Below are positions 52,385 to 61,730 of a stretch of 64,000 bases of DNA, one piece after another. The position numbers were made by a program, and so were the translations under genes. The first letter of the stretch is position 1. Each line of letters begins with the position of its first letter. Source of the DNA: CAZUZS01 sp964624795 (GTDB lineage Bacteria > Calditrichota > Calditrichia > RBG-13-44-9); contig CAZUZS010000005.1 of assembly GCA_964624795.1 (NCBI GenBank), positions 1 through 64,000 of the forward strand, in the 5' to 3' direction. A model generated the notes under the pieces. The model did not search any database. It was not told where the DNA came from and saw nothing but the letters and a program-made list of their open reading frames with translations.

Positions 52385-53647
52385 TCAGGTCTTCAGTTTT
52401 TTCTTGCGGGCCGCGGGAAAAAGGATATTGTTCAAAATCAGCCGGTAGCCGGGTGAATTTTTGTGAAGCTCCAGTTGGGTAGGGGGATCGCCCACCGCGT
52501 GAGTGTAATCTTCCGGGTCGTGCCCGCCATAAAAAGTGAATGTGCCTTTTCCCAGGTTTCCGTGAATATATTTCACCTCGTTGGTGCCTTCCACTTCCCC
52601 CATAATGATCACCGAAGGCTTGATTTTACTGCGGTTGAACATGGTGGTTTGTCCCATGAAACCTTTCACCACATCCACATGATCCTGGGTGAGCATGGTG
52701 GGCACCGGGTCGTATTTGGCGGAAAATTCGAACAGTGTAAAATAGTCCGTGTCCGGGTCGCGCAGGCGCGGTGCAAAACTCGGCGGAATGTCGATGTCAG
52801 AGAATTCATATAGATTGGGATCGGTGTACAGCTTGAAATTCTGAAATGCCAGGCACTTGCTGAAGTCCAGTTTTTGTTGATAATTGGGGTCGGGCGGTGT
52901 GCCGTCAAATGGGACATCAACGATATCGACCCCCTCGGCAGCCAGGGCAATGTCCAGCGCATCGGTGGCGGAGCACATGGCGAACAGAAAACCGCCGTCG
53001 TCAACATACTGGCGAATCACATGGGCAACTGCCTTTTTCTCTTCCGAAACCGATGGATAACCGAGTTTGGCGGCCAGCGCCTCATTCACCTGCACATCGT
53101 GAATATACCAGGGCGCATTCCGGAAGCTTCCGTAAAATTTCCCATATTGCCCGGTGAAATCCTCGTGGTGCAAATGCAGCCAATCGTAATCGGAAAGTTT
53201 TCCCGCCAGCACTTCTTCATCATAAATCTTATCGTAGTCGATCTCGGAGTAGGTGAGCGCCAGGGTTACCGCATCATCCCACGGCTGCTTATTTGGCGGC
53301 GTGTAAACGGCAATCTTGGGCGCCTTTTCCAGCAGCACCCGATCCATATTTTCCTGCTCGATGGTGGCATAAATCTGGTTGACAGCACTGCCATCAATTT
53401 TCTCTGTTTTCACTCCACGGATCAGGCACTCACTTTCCAGGCCCGGGAATTCCTGTATCAGGAAGGAACCGCCGCGATAGTTGAGCAGCCATTCCACGTT
53501 GATGTCTTTTTTCAATGTCCAGTAGGCGATGCCATACGCCTTAAGGTGATCGGTCTGGCTCAGGTCCATGGGAATGAGGATATACTGGGCAAAGGCACCT
53601 TCAATAAATAGAAAAAGAAAGATGAAAATATATGATATTGCTCTCAT
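52385..53647 (-). CDS. Exported 'asparagine synthetase B-like' protein of unknown function
   Basis: 420 residues. A signal peptide (ending GAFAQYILIP) is followed by a mixed alpha/beta domain with repeated short motifs such as DDGGFLFAMCSATDALDIAL and LGKGTFTFYGGHDPEDYTH. The family is often labelled asparagine synthetase B in FCB-phylum genomes, but no glutamine amidotransferase or ATP-pyrophosphatase motif is visible, and the protein is exported, so that name is misleading. It starts inside the stop of the upstream TPR gene (ATGA overlap), so the two proteins are made together and probably work as a pair. Function unknown. Confidence 0.8.
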   Translation of the reverse strand: MRAISYIFIFLFLFIEGAFAQYILIPMDLSQTDHLKAYGIAYWTLKKDINVEWLLNYRGGSFLIQEFPGLESECLIRGVKTEKIDGSAVNQIYATIEQENMDRVLLEKAPKIAVYTPPNKQPWDDAVTLALTYSEIDYDKIYDEEVLAGKLSDYDWLHLHHEDFTGQYGKFYGSFRNAPWYIHDVQVNEALAAKLGYPSVSEEKKAVAHVIRQYVDDGGFLFAMCSATDALDIALAAEGVDIVDVPFDGTPPDPNYQQKLDFSKCLAFQNFKLYTDPNLYEFSDIDIPPSFAPRLRDPDTDYFTLFEFSAKYDPVPTMLTQDHVDVVKGFMGQTTMFNRSKIKPSVIIMGEVEGTNEVKYIHGNLGKGTFTFYGGHDPEDYTHAVGDPPTQLELHKNSPGYRLILNNILFPAARKKKLKT

Positions 53648-55533
53648 GGTATCTCGGTTGGTTTTTGTTCTCTCAGGTTTTTCATGCGTTCCCTGGCCCG
53701 GTCGACAAACAGGCTATTGGGATAATCTTCCAAAAGTTGCTGGTAAATTTTGAATGCGTCGGCGGGCCGGTTTAGTTGTTTATCCATAATGGAAGCCAGC
53801 ATGAACAGGTGTTCGTCAGCGTAATTGCTTAGGCTTGAATCGCGGATGGCGCTGTTTGCGAAATCCAGGGCCGGCGGAATCTCCTTTAATTCCAGCGCCA
53901 GCCTGGTCATTTCGGAGTAGGCGTCCGATTTAACCAGCGGCGGGACAGATTCTGTTTGCACGATCTTTGAAAACTTCTTGATCGCCTCCGATTTTTTTCG
54001 CTGGAAAACGAGGAGATCTGCTTCCGAGAGCATGTCCCGCACTTCCGGAAGGCTCTGAACCTGGCTCATCCGCATCTGGAGTTCCAGGGCATTGTTGGTA
54101 ACGTCGGCCTGCAGACCTTCCTTCTGAATGATGCGATTGATGGTGTCTCCGGCTTTTTCCCAATCCTTCATAAAATAATAGGTTTGTGCGGTCTGCAGCA
54201 GTGCTTCTCCCTGATGACCGGGCTGGCTGATATTCTGGTAAGTCGCCAGCGCCTGGCCCAACTGCCCCCTGATAAGATAGCATTCCCCCAACTTCAGTGC
54301 AGCCATATCCCTGTATTCGTTTGAAATGGACTTTGCACTGGTCAGATCAGAAAAAATGTCAGCGGCCCGGTCCACATCAAAAAAATAATCCAGGTAAAAT
54401 ACACCTTTCAGATAGGATAACCTGGCCAGATCGGGATGCGTCGGGAATTTGGATTGCACCGTTTCGATCAGCTTCAGTGCTTCGTCCGCGTAACTGGTGT
54501 TCCCGCTGTTTTTTGCCAGGCTGAACAGGGTGGTAACTGCACCGCTGTAGGCAACCATCGCGGATTTCGAACCGGGCTGTTTATCGATAATTATACGATA
54601 GGTCTGCAGCGCAATATTGTAGCTGGAATCCAGCTCGGCGGCGCGGGCAAATTGAAGCAGGTAGTTGCCTTCAGAGTCTTGGTTTTCAAGCTGCTGGTAG
54701 ATTTCAAAAGCTTTATCAAAATCGCGGTAGCGCTGGTAAAGTTGTGCCATCAAAAGATGAATGTCCGTCGACTGTTTCGATTTCCGGGCTTCATCTTCCA
54801 GCATTTTGAACAGTGCCGGCCGTTCCTCCGGTTCAAGCTGGAAGGAGAGAATTCGGTTGAATATGAACGCTCGCTGTTCCGGCTGTTTTTCCAGGTATTT
54901 TAAATAATTCCGGGTTGCCTGCGCATACATAAGCCGGCTTTGATAGATGGCGGCAATATTTTGGTAAAGGTGATAAGCGTTTGGTATGTCCCTGATGGCC
55001 TGTTCGTAAACAGCGATTGCATCGTCAGACAGCCGGTTCTGCAACATGGCGTTGGCTACCTGGTTATAAACGCCCATATCCCCCGGATGCGCCTGTAATA
55101 TCCGGTTCCAGATATCCTGCGCCTCCTCCCGTTTGTCCTGTTGAAATAAAACTTTGGCGCGGTCGATCTGGTAGATGTAATTCTGTGGTTCGCGTTTAAT
55201 CATTATGGAGACAAGCGAATCCGCGGATTGGGTACGAGAAATGGTCAAATAAGCCCGCAGCAGCCACTGGTAGTAAATCTCATTTGTCGGGTTGCGTCGA
55301 AGCAGGTCTTCCAGGATGGAAATAGCATTATCGTACCGGTTCATGTTCATGTAGCTTTGGGCAGATCGGAAAAGCTGCTGGTCCCGCCGTGCCGTGGAAT
55401 TTTGAAGAAGCTGGGAGTTTCGGGCCTTGGCAGCATTTTTCTTCAACTGGTCCAAGGCGTTCGCCTGGGAAAAAAGCGGCTGTATTGCGAGAACTGAAAT
55501 TATCGCAAACACCAACAATGAAAATCTTTTCAT
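53644..55533 (-). CDS. Exported TPR protein, partner of the AsnB-like protein
   Basis: 629 residues. A signal peptide (about 1-25, FSLLVFAIISVLAIQPLFSQ) is followed by many TPR units along the whole length, including AISILEDLLRRNPTNEIYYQWL and similar pairs, and ends in a charged tail with a YNSLFVDRARERMKNL-type motif. Its stop overlaps the start of the downstream 420-residue protein by 4 bases. It likely forms a scaffold in the periplasm. The same pairing is seen as an adjacent gene pair only here in the window. Confidence 0.88.
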   Translation of the reverse strand: MKRFSLLVFAIISVLAIQPLFSQANALDQLKKNAAKARNSQLLQNSTARRDQQLFRSAQSYMNMNRYDNAISILEDLLRRNPTNEIYYQWLLRAYLTISRTQSADSLVSIMIKREPQNYIYQIDRAKVLFQQDKREEAQDIWNRILQAHPGDMGVYNQVANAMLQNRLSDDAIAVYEQAIRDIPNAYHLYQNIAAIYQSRLMYAQATRNYLKYLEKQPEQRAFIFNRILSFQLEPEERPALFKMLEDEARKSKQSTDIHLLMAQLYQRYRDFDKAFEIYQQLENQDSEGNYLLQFARAAELDSSYNIALQTYRIIIDKQPGSKSAMVAYSGAVTTLFSLAKNSGNTSYADEALKLIETVQSKFPTHPDLARLSYLKGVFYLDYFFDVDRAADIFSDLTSAKSISNEYRDMAALKLGECYLIRGQLGQALATYQNISQPGHQGEALLQTAQTYYFMKDWEKAGDTINRIIQKEGLQADVTNNALELQMRMSQVQSLPEVRDMLSEADLLVFQRKKSEAIKKFSKIVQTESVPPLVKSDAYSEMTRLALELKEIPPALDFANSAIRDSSLSNYADEHLFMLASIMDKQLNRPADAFKIYQQLLEDYPNSLFVDRARERMKNLREQKPTEIP

Positions 55534-55551
55534 AATTTAAATCCGTTTTGA

Positions 55552-56682
55552 CTAAAATGCACCGGCGATCTCGTCCGCCAGCAGCCAGCCACGCGATGTG
55601 AGCGTCACCTGTTTTCCAATCTGCTGAAGCAATCCATCCTCTTTTAATGATTGAATCACGTTCTTGTACTTCCGCAGGAAATTGTGGCGAAATTTTTTTT
55701 GGTAATCAGAAGTGTTGATTCCCTCGCGCAGCCGGAGATGCAGGTAAATGTATTCAAATTCGAGTGTGCTGTCGTCCAGTTCTTCCTGGTCCGAAACAGG
55801 CACTTTATTTTCCGACAGGGTTTGGATGTACGAACGAAGAGGGCGAATATTCCACCAGCGGCGATTTGAAACGAAGGAATGCGCGGATGGCCCCAAGCCC
55901 AGGTACGGTTGATGTTCCCAGTACTTCAGGTTGTGCTTGCAGCGCCAATCCTTGGTCGAGGAAAAATTGGAGATCTCGTATGCGGAATAGCCGCGATCCG
56001 AGAGGAAATCATTTGCCGTTTCATAAAACTGCGATTCCGATTCTTCCGTCACCGGCTGCAATTCGCCGCGTTTCATTCTGGCATAAAAAGGTGTCTTTGG
56101 CTCAAAAATAAGGGTGTAGCAGGAAATGTGTTCGGGCCGCAGCGAAGCCGCCTGCTCCAGCGTGTTTTCAAATCGCTTGCGGGTTAATCCCGGAAAGGCC
56201 GTCATCAGGTCGAGATTAATATTTTCGAAACCGGCTTTCCGGGCGGCATCAAAATTATTGTAAACATCCTGAACGTTGTGAATGCGCCCCAGAAATTTCA
56301 AATCCTCTTCCTGGAATGATTGCACACCCATGCTGAGCCGGTTAAAACCCAGTCTGCGCAAGGCTGCAAGCTTGTCGGTGGTCAGCGTTGCGGGATTGCT
56401 TTCAATTGTGAATTCGCCCTCAGATTCGATGGCGAAGCTGGAATGAAGCCGGTCCCAGATTTCAGAAAGTTGTTCCATGTCCAGAATGCTGGGTGTTCCG
56501 CCGCCCAAAAAAATGGTGTCGAATCGAAGGTGAGAATAGTGAGGTGCTATAAGTTCCATTTCCCTGCACAGCGCGGAGATAAAATCCCCGCGCCGTTGCA
56601 AGGTAGTTATTGAGTAAAAATCACAGTATCCGCACTTCTTTTCGCAGAAGGGGATATGTATATATAAACCTGCATTTTGCAT
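55552..56682 (-). CDS. hemW: HemW-like radical SAM protein
   Basis: 376 residues from ATG 56680-56682; a GTG twelve codons upstream overlaps lepB and is less likely. The radical SAM cluster motif C13-C17-C20 (CEKKCGYCDFYS) has the extra Tyr/Asp of HemW-type proteins. The FLGGGTPSIL motif, GVQSFQEEDLKFLGR and the HemN C-terminal domain follow. It lacks the second part needed for coproporphyrinogen oxidase activity; HemW proteins are heme chaperones. It closely follows lepB, in the frequent lepA-lepB-hemW order. Confidence 0.92.
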   Translation of the reverse strand: MQNAGLYIHIPFCEKKCGYCDFYSITTLQRRGDFISALCREMELIAPHYSHLRFDTIFLGGGTPSILDMEQLSEIWDRLHSSFAIESEGEFTIESNPATLTTDKLAALRRLGFNRLSMGVQSFQEEDLKFLGRIHNVQDVYNNFDAARKAGFENINLDLMTAFPGLTRKRFENTLEQAASLRPEHISCYTLIFEPKTPFYARMKRGELQPVTEESESQFYETANDFLSDRGYSAYEISNFSSTKDWRCKHNLKYWEHQPYLGLGPSAHSFVSNRRWWNIRPLRSYIQTLSENKVPVSDQEELDDSTLEFEYIYLHLRLREGINTSDYQKKFRHNFLRKYKNVIQSLKEDGLLQQIGKQVTLTSRGWLLADEIAGAF

Positions 56683-56687
56683 TTCAA

Positions 56688-57386
56688 TTACCGGATCACC
56701 ATTGCCAGCCGGTTCCACCGGATTTTGTGCATCAGCCGGTAAGATGGAATGTGGTTATTCCAGGATAGGTAAATTATCAATGGTTTTCCGACAATGTTTT
56801 CCGGCGGAACGAATCCCCATTCGCGGCTGTCCGCGCTGTTGTCCCGGTTATCTCCCATCATGAAATAGTGATCTGCCGGAACAGTAACCGGACCGAAATT
56901 GTCGCGGCTGCCCAGCCCCGGGCGGAATGTGGGGTAGCGCCGGTCAAAACGGCTGTAAATTATCGGATCGATGTGTTTCAGCTTTGGCGGATCGGGAAAC
57001 TGCTTCCCGTCCACAAAAACCTCCTTATTTTTTACCTCCACGCTCTGTCCTCCTACTGCAATACAGCGCTTGATATATTCCAGATGCGGATCGCGGGGGT
57101 AATGAAAAACGACAATATCGTCCTGTTTGGGCTCGGCTATTTTGGGGAACCGGAACCATGGAACATTGAAACCCACCCGCGTGAATGGAATTCCGATCCA
57201 TTCAGGTGTTTGGGCTCCGTAATAAAATTTATTGACCAACAGAAAATCACCTACCAGTAAGGTGTCCTCCATTGAGCTGGTGGGTATTTTGTAGGCGGCT
57301 ATTACAAACTGTCGCAAAATTAACGCGGCAAATACCGCCACCAAAATGGCCTGAATCGATTCCCACCTTTTATTATTCGCTTTCAA
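56688..57386 (-). CDS. lepB: Signal peptidase I
   Basis: 232 residues. One N-terminal helix (about 12-30), catalytic S38 in PTSSMEDTL and K107 in YIKRCIAVGG, plus FMMGDNRDNSADSREWGFVP. The start codon is TTG (57384-57386) with GGAGGTC seven bases upstream; there is no ATG that keeps the anchor helix. It cleaves signal peptides, including those of the many exported proteins in this window. It lies between lepA and hemW. Confidence 0.95.
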   Translation of the reverse strand: MKANNKRWESIQAILVAVFAALILRQFVIAAYKIPTSSMEDTLLVGDFLLVNKFYYGAQTPEWIGIPFTRVGFNVPWFRFPKIAEPKQDDIVVFHYPRDPHLEYIKRCIAVGGQSVEVKNKEVFVDGKQFPDPPKLKHIDPIIYSRFDRRYPTFRPGLGSRDNFGPVTVPADHYFMMGDNRDNSADSREWGFVPPENIVGKPLIIYLSWNNHIPSYRLMHKIRWNRLAMVIR

Positions 57387-57607
57387 ATAAATGACCTCCT
57401 GTAAAAGATTCTGTAATCGTAATTAGCATTTCTTTAATCGGTTTTGGGCAGTGTAAAGTTTCATCCTAATTGAAATAATCGCAAAATAATTAAAGATCGT
57501 GAGCGCTTCCATTCATAGCGCGTGGCGAATTCCAAATCCGCACCTCCTGTCTCTCCGGCCGGACAACTCCAACATTCCAGCACCTTTCTCACGAAATCCT
57601 TTGCTGT

Positions 57608-59404
57608 CTAATCCGCGGACAGCACTGCCAGAAACGCTTCCTGCGGAATTTCCACCCGGCCTACCTGTTTCATCCGCTTTTTACCCTCTTTCTGCTTTTC
57701 CAGCAGTTTTCGCTTGCGGGTGATGTCACCGCCATAACATTTGGCCAGAACGTTCTTACGCAGCGGCTTGATAGATTCCCTGGCAATTATTTTGTGGCCG
57801 ATGCCGGCCTGGATGATGACCTCGAACATCTGCCTGGGAATCAGGCGGCGTAATTTGGTGCACAGCGATTTCCCCTGGTCGAACGCACGGTCTTTATGGA
57901 CGATTGTCGACAGTGCATCCAGCGGCTCGCCGTTGATCAGAATGTCCAGCTTCACAAGGTCGGATTCGCGATAGCCGGCGAACTCGTAATCCAGCGAGGC
58001 GTAACCGCGAGAGACCGACTTCAGTTTATCGAAAAAATCGAAGATGACTTCAGAAAGAGGGAATTCATAATGAATGTCGGCACGTGAGGGATCGATGTAG
58101 GCGGTGTTTTTTAGTATGCCGCGACGTTCCATGGCAACTTTCATCACGTTTCCGATGAAGTCCGGGGGCGTTATTATTTGCGCCCGGATGTACGGTTCTT
58201 CGATCTTTTCGATCCTCCCCGGGTCCGGCATCAGGGTGGGATTATCGATCATCGTCACTTTGCCGTCGGTGGTCGTAACCTGGTAAACCACGTTTGGCGT
58301 GGTGATAATAATGCTCTGTCCGAACTCCCTTTCCAGCCGTTCCTGTACAATTTCCATGTGCAGCAGGCCCAGGAAGCCCACCCGAAACCCAAAGCCAAGT
58401 GCCGTAGAAGTTTCCGGTTCGTACTGCAGGGCGGAATCGTTCAAAACCAGCTTCTCCAGGGAAGTGCGCAGGTCTTCGAATTCCTGGCTGACCACGGGGT
58501 AGATTCCGCTGTAAACCATCGGTTTTACCTTGCGGTAACCGGGCAGCGCTTTGGATGCGCTGTTTTTGCTGTGCGTAACCGTGTCCCCCACGTGGATGTC
58601 ACGCACATTCTTGGCGCCGCAAATGAGATAACCGACCTCCCCGGTGGAGAGCTGTTTTTTCCGAACTCTTTTCAGGCGCATGGTTCCTAATTCTTCCACT
58701 TCGAACGATTCATTGGTTGCAAAGAATTTTATGTGATCGCCTTCGTTCAGGTTGCCGTGAAACACCCTGATGGCAGCCACCACCCCGCGATAATTGTCGA
58801 AGCTGGAATCAAATATAAGCGCCTGCAGCGGTTCCTGCTCGTTCCCGCCGGGCGGCGGAATGCGCTTAATGATGGCATCGACGATTTCCGGCACACCAAC
58901 CCCGGTCTTGGCGCTGGCAAGAATGATTTCCGATTCGTCGCAGCCGATTAATTCCATAAGCTGGTGTTTTACCGATTCAATCTGCGCCCCGGGAAGATCA
59001 ATTTTGTTGATCACCGGAATGATAACCAGGTCATTTTCAACGGCATGGTAAAGATTGCTGATGGTTTGCGCCTCGACGCCTTGCGCCGCATCCACCAGCA
59101 GCAGCGCCCCTTCGGCGGCGGCCAGGCTGCGCGATACTTCATAGGAGAAATCAACATGGCCGGGTGTATCAATCAGGTTGAATATGTACGCCTCACCATT
59201 TCCCTGCCGGTAATCCATGCGGATGAAATGGGCTTTGATGGTGATTCCCCGCTCACGCTCCAGGTCCATATCATCCAAAACCTGTTCCTTCAGCTCGCGC
59301 TGGCTGAGGGTGTGGGTATATTCCAAGAGGCGGTCGGCCAGGGTCGATTTTCCGTGATCTATATGGGCGATGATACAGAAATTGCGAATATTATTTAAAC
59401 TCAT
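57608..59404 (-). CDS. lepA: Elongation factor 4 (LepA)
   Basis: 598 residues, the usual LepA length. GTPase motifs are complete: HIDHGKSTLADRL, RGITIKAH, DTPGHVDF and NKIDLPGA, then EF-G-like domains and the LepA-specific C-terminal domain with GYASLDYEFAGYRESDLVKLDIL. It promotes back-translocation of stalled ribosomes under stress. Start ATG 59402-59404 follows GGGAAGGATTAG. A 221-base spacer separates it from lepB. Confidence 0.97.
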   Translation of the reverse strand: MSLNNIRNFCIIAHIDHGKSTLADRLLEYTHTLSQRELKEQVLDDMDLERERGITIKAHFIRMDYRQGNGEAYIFNLIDTPGHVDFSYEVSRSLAAAEGALLLVDAAQGVEAQTISNLYHAVENDLVIIPVINKIDLPGAQIESVKHQLMELIGCDESEIILASAKTGVGVPEIVDAIIKRIPPPGGNEQEPLQALIFDSSFDNYRGVVAAIRVFHGNLNEGDHIKFFATNESFEVEELGTMRLKRVRKKQLSTGEVGYLICGAKNVRDIHVGDTVTHSKNSASKALPGYRKVKPMVYSGIYPVVSQEFEDLRTSLEKLVLNDSALQYEPETSTALGFGFRVGFLGLLHMEIVQERLEREFGQSIIITTPNVVYQVTTTDGKVTMIDNPTLMPDPGRIEKIEEPYIRAQIITPPDFIGNVMKVAMERRGILKNTAYIDPSRADIHYEFPLSEVIFDFFDKLKSVSRGYASLDYEFAGYRESDLVKLDILINGEPLDALSTIVHKDRAFDQGKSLCTKLRRLIPRQMFEVIIQAGIGHKIIARESIKPLRKNVLAKCYGGDITRKRKLLEKQKEGKKRMKQVGRVEIPQEAFLAVLSAD

Positions 59405-59622
59405 CTAATCCTTCCCGAATCCGGTTTTGTGTAAAATAGCCTGGAAATTTACGTCATACAGGGAAGGATGTCAAATTGTATGTATATGCACGCAGCTTGG
59501 GGCACGGTGCGTGGCGCATGGGGCAAAACGGATCTTGTCGCCATTCAGCGCCATACGCTCCGCGATTCGCTTAATTGGCGTGCCTCTTACAAATCAATTT
59601 AATTAAGCGATGGTCGGCAGAA

Positions 59623-60354
59623 TCAATCGTCGTCCCGGTACACTTTTCCTTTGACATTGCGGATATCGAGACCGCCACTGCCCGAATCCTCGATGATCAC
59701 ATCTTTCTCCACACCATCAATGTGGATCGAACCGGAGCCGTCATCGATTTTCACGGTGCCGCCAACCTGGCGAATAAATATCGTCCCTGAGCCGTCGTCG
59801 ATGGTCACATTTCCGTCCACCTGTTCTATGCGCAGATCACCGGAACCATCATCAATCCATACATCCTTGCCGATGTTGCTTATTATCGTGTTGCCCGAGC
59901 CGTCATCAATATTCAATGAACCCATTGCGTCCCTGATCTCCATGTGACCGGAACCGTCGTCAATCCGAAGGTCCAAATTCTGCGGGAATTTGACGGTAAG
60001 ATTTACTTCGCCCTGCCCTTTATCCCCGAACAAATTCGAAAAAAGACCGCCGGAGTGTTCGAAATTGCTGATGAGTTTTGCCCGGTTACCTGTCTTCCGG
60101 ATGCTGAGTTCCAGCGATTTTTCAACGATTTCCATCGCCCGTTTTTCAGAAACCCCGCCGATAACAATTTCTGCCTTAACTTCTATCCTATCCAAGCCGG
60201 GCTCGCCGGAGATCTTTAAAAATCCAGCGCCGCAATCGACCACCAAGGTTTCGACTCCTTCCGCATCCAGGTTCAACTGCCTGGTTTGCGTATAATCTGC
60301 CCCGAATGCGCTAACCGCAAAAATGAGAAATGACAACATGATTACAAATTTCAT
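59623..60354 (-). CDS. Exported DUF4097-like protein with six 18-residue beta repeats
   Basis: 243 residues from ATG 60352-60354 after GGAGGCAATA. A signal peptide (ending VSAFGAD) is followed by a mixed domain, then six exact-length repeats of 18 residues (131-239), each opening with IDDGSG or a close variant (the last IEDSGSGG) and holding one beta strand per turn. The regular Asp-Gly turns point to a beta-solenoid, possibly with metal or carbohydrate contacts at the Asp ladder. It is likely a surface or periplasmic binding protein. Sits before the lepA gene, with a 218-base spacer. Confidence 0.82.
   Translation of the reverse strand: MKFVIMLSFLIFAVSAFGADYTQTRQLNLDAEGVETLVVDCGAGFLKISGEPGLDRIEVKAEIVIGGVSEKRAMEIVEKSLELSIRKTGNRAKLISNFEHSGGLFSNLFGDKGQGEVNLTVKFPQNLDLRIDDGSGHMEIRDAMGSLNIDDGSGNTIISNIGKDVWIDDGSGDLRIEQVDGNVTIDDGSGTIFIRQVGGTVKIDDGSGSIHIDGVEKDVIIEDSGSGGLDIRNVKGKVYRDDD
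59638..59964 (-). repeat. Six 54-base coding repeats (IDDGSG motif)
   Basis: Six tandem units, 18 residues each (the last 19), code the beta-solenoid of the DUF4097-like protein. The codons differ between copies, so the repeat is old and kept at the protein level rather than from recent DNA duplication. Confidence 0.75.
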
Positions 60355-60627
60355 TATTGCCTCCGCCTTTTTGTTTTTAATCAGATCACGACATAAGCCC
60401 AAACTGCGCGCTATGACCAAATCCATTTTTCACCTTACGGAAAAAGCCGGGAAATGTTTTCCAATATCCAAGGTCGTTTGGGCAGGTGTTGATTGGCGAA
60501 GTCCCAGGCAAGGACGCCAGACTGCAAATGAACGGTGGATGTGTATTGAGTCGAAAATATCGAGTCTGGCGTCTCATCTGCAAAGCAGCGAAAAGCCTGT
60601 GCCAATTTCGGATTGCGAAAGAAAAAT

Positions 60628-61593
60628 CTAGTTCTCAGTGCCTTCCGGTTGGGAAACATCGGCTTCCGGTGCCGGTTCAGCGGGTCTGGACTCCAGGTAA
60701 GTAATCCTGCGGGAAAATGGGTAGCGCAGAACGAGCACTATTGCGGCGATTGTAAATACAAAGGTAACGAAGGAGAGTTCGATTCCGAATTTGCCGCCGG
60801 TCAGCAGAATATTACCGGTCAGGTCAATCTGAAACAGCCCCAGGTTGGATGGTAGTCCGCTCATGGTTGTGCCCAGCAGCGCCGTGAGGCTGAAATTCCA
60901 GCCGGCATGAAATCCGATGGGAAGCCAGAGCGACTTGCCGCGCACCATCAGCGCCACCAGCAGGGAGCCGATAAGCAAGCCGGCGGCGGAGATCCAGAGA
61001 TCGGTAGCGACACTGATCTCGCCGACATTCATAATATGAACGGCGCCAAATATCAGGCCGCCAACAATAGTGGCTGCCAACCAGCCCCATCTTGTTGCCC
61101 ACTCCCTGGTAAACATACCGCGAAAAAGTATCTCTTCGTTAAAACCGACCAACATCATCAGGCCCCAATAGCCAACAAGAGATTCGAGGATGTGAATGCC
61201 GGAAAGCCGTCCGGGATAGCCGGTGATGTGGGCATTCCCAAAGAGGAAAAGCACCAGCATAATCAGAATGGAAAGTATGATGCCAAAAAGAACACCTTGC
61301 CAGAGCAGCTTCATGTCAAACCGCAATACCATGAAATCGATGTTTCTTCGCCAGAGATATTTCACAATCAGCCAGGTAGCAGGTATTCCGATGAACAGGG
61401 CGTAAAGCCCGAGGAACAGCACGGTTAGTGGGTTGGTCATCTGCATTTTAGCCAGATTTGCTAAATCCTCACCGGTATAAAAGAACGCGCCATAGGCACC
61501 GATGCTCAACACAATCTGGGTGAGCAGGAACAATCCAAATCCCCAAAATAAAACAAGCACCGGATTTCTTTTCTTAAAATCTGTGGTATTCAT
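60628..61593 (-). CDS. CPBP-family intramembrane metalloprotease
   Basis: 321 residues from ATG 61591-61593 (GGAATATGCC upstream; longer starts not supported). About eight membrane helices. Motif 1 is NEEILFRGMFTREWA with the Glu pair and Arg of the Abi/CPBP family; GLIFGAVHIMN carries the His of motif 2, and GFHAGWNFSL the third. Related to eukaryotic CAAX proteases, which cleave prenylated peptides; bacterial members act on unknown membrane substrates or peptides. It lies between the DUF4097-like gene and the lipoprotein cyclophilin gene on the same strand. Confidence 0.9.
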   Translation of the reverse strand: MNTTDFKKRNPVLVLFWGFGLFLLTQIVLSIGAYGAFFYTGEDLANLAKMQMTNPLTVLFLGLYALFIGIPATWLIVKYLWRRNIDFMVLRFDMKLLWQGVLFGIILSILIMLVLFLFGNAHITGYPGRLSGIHILESLVGYWGLMMLVGFNEEILFRGMFTREWATRWGWLAATIVGGLIFGAVHIMNVGEISVATDLWISAAGLLIGSLLVALMVRGKSLWLPIGFHAGWNFSLTALLGTTMSGLPSNLGLFQIDLTGNILLTGGKFGIELSFVTFVFTIAAIVLVLRYPFSRRITYLESRPAEPAPEADVSQPEGTEN

Positions 61594-61730
61594 GGCATAT
61601 TCCGAAAAGGTAAGGGGAGAGCTGCCGGTTATGAGCGACTCTCCCAAATTAATTTGTCAGCAAATGATGTAATTTGTGAAGAAAAATATGGTTTTTAAGG
61701 CCGGTGTCCGACAGGGGGTTTGCGCCAAAC

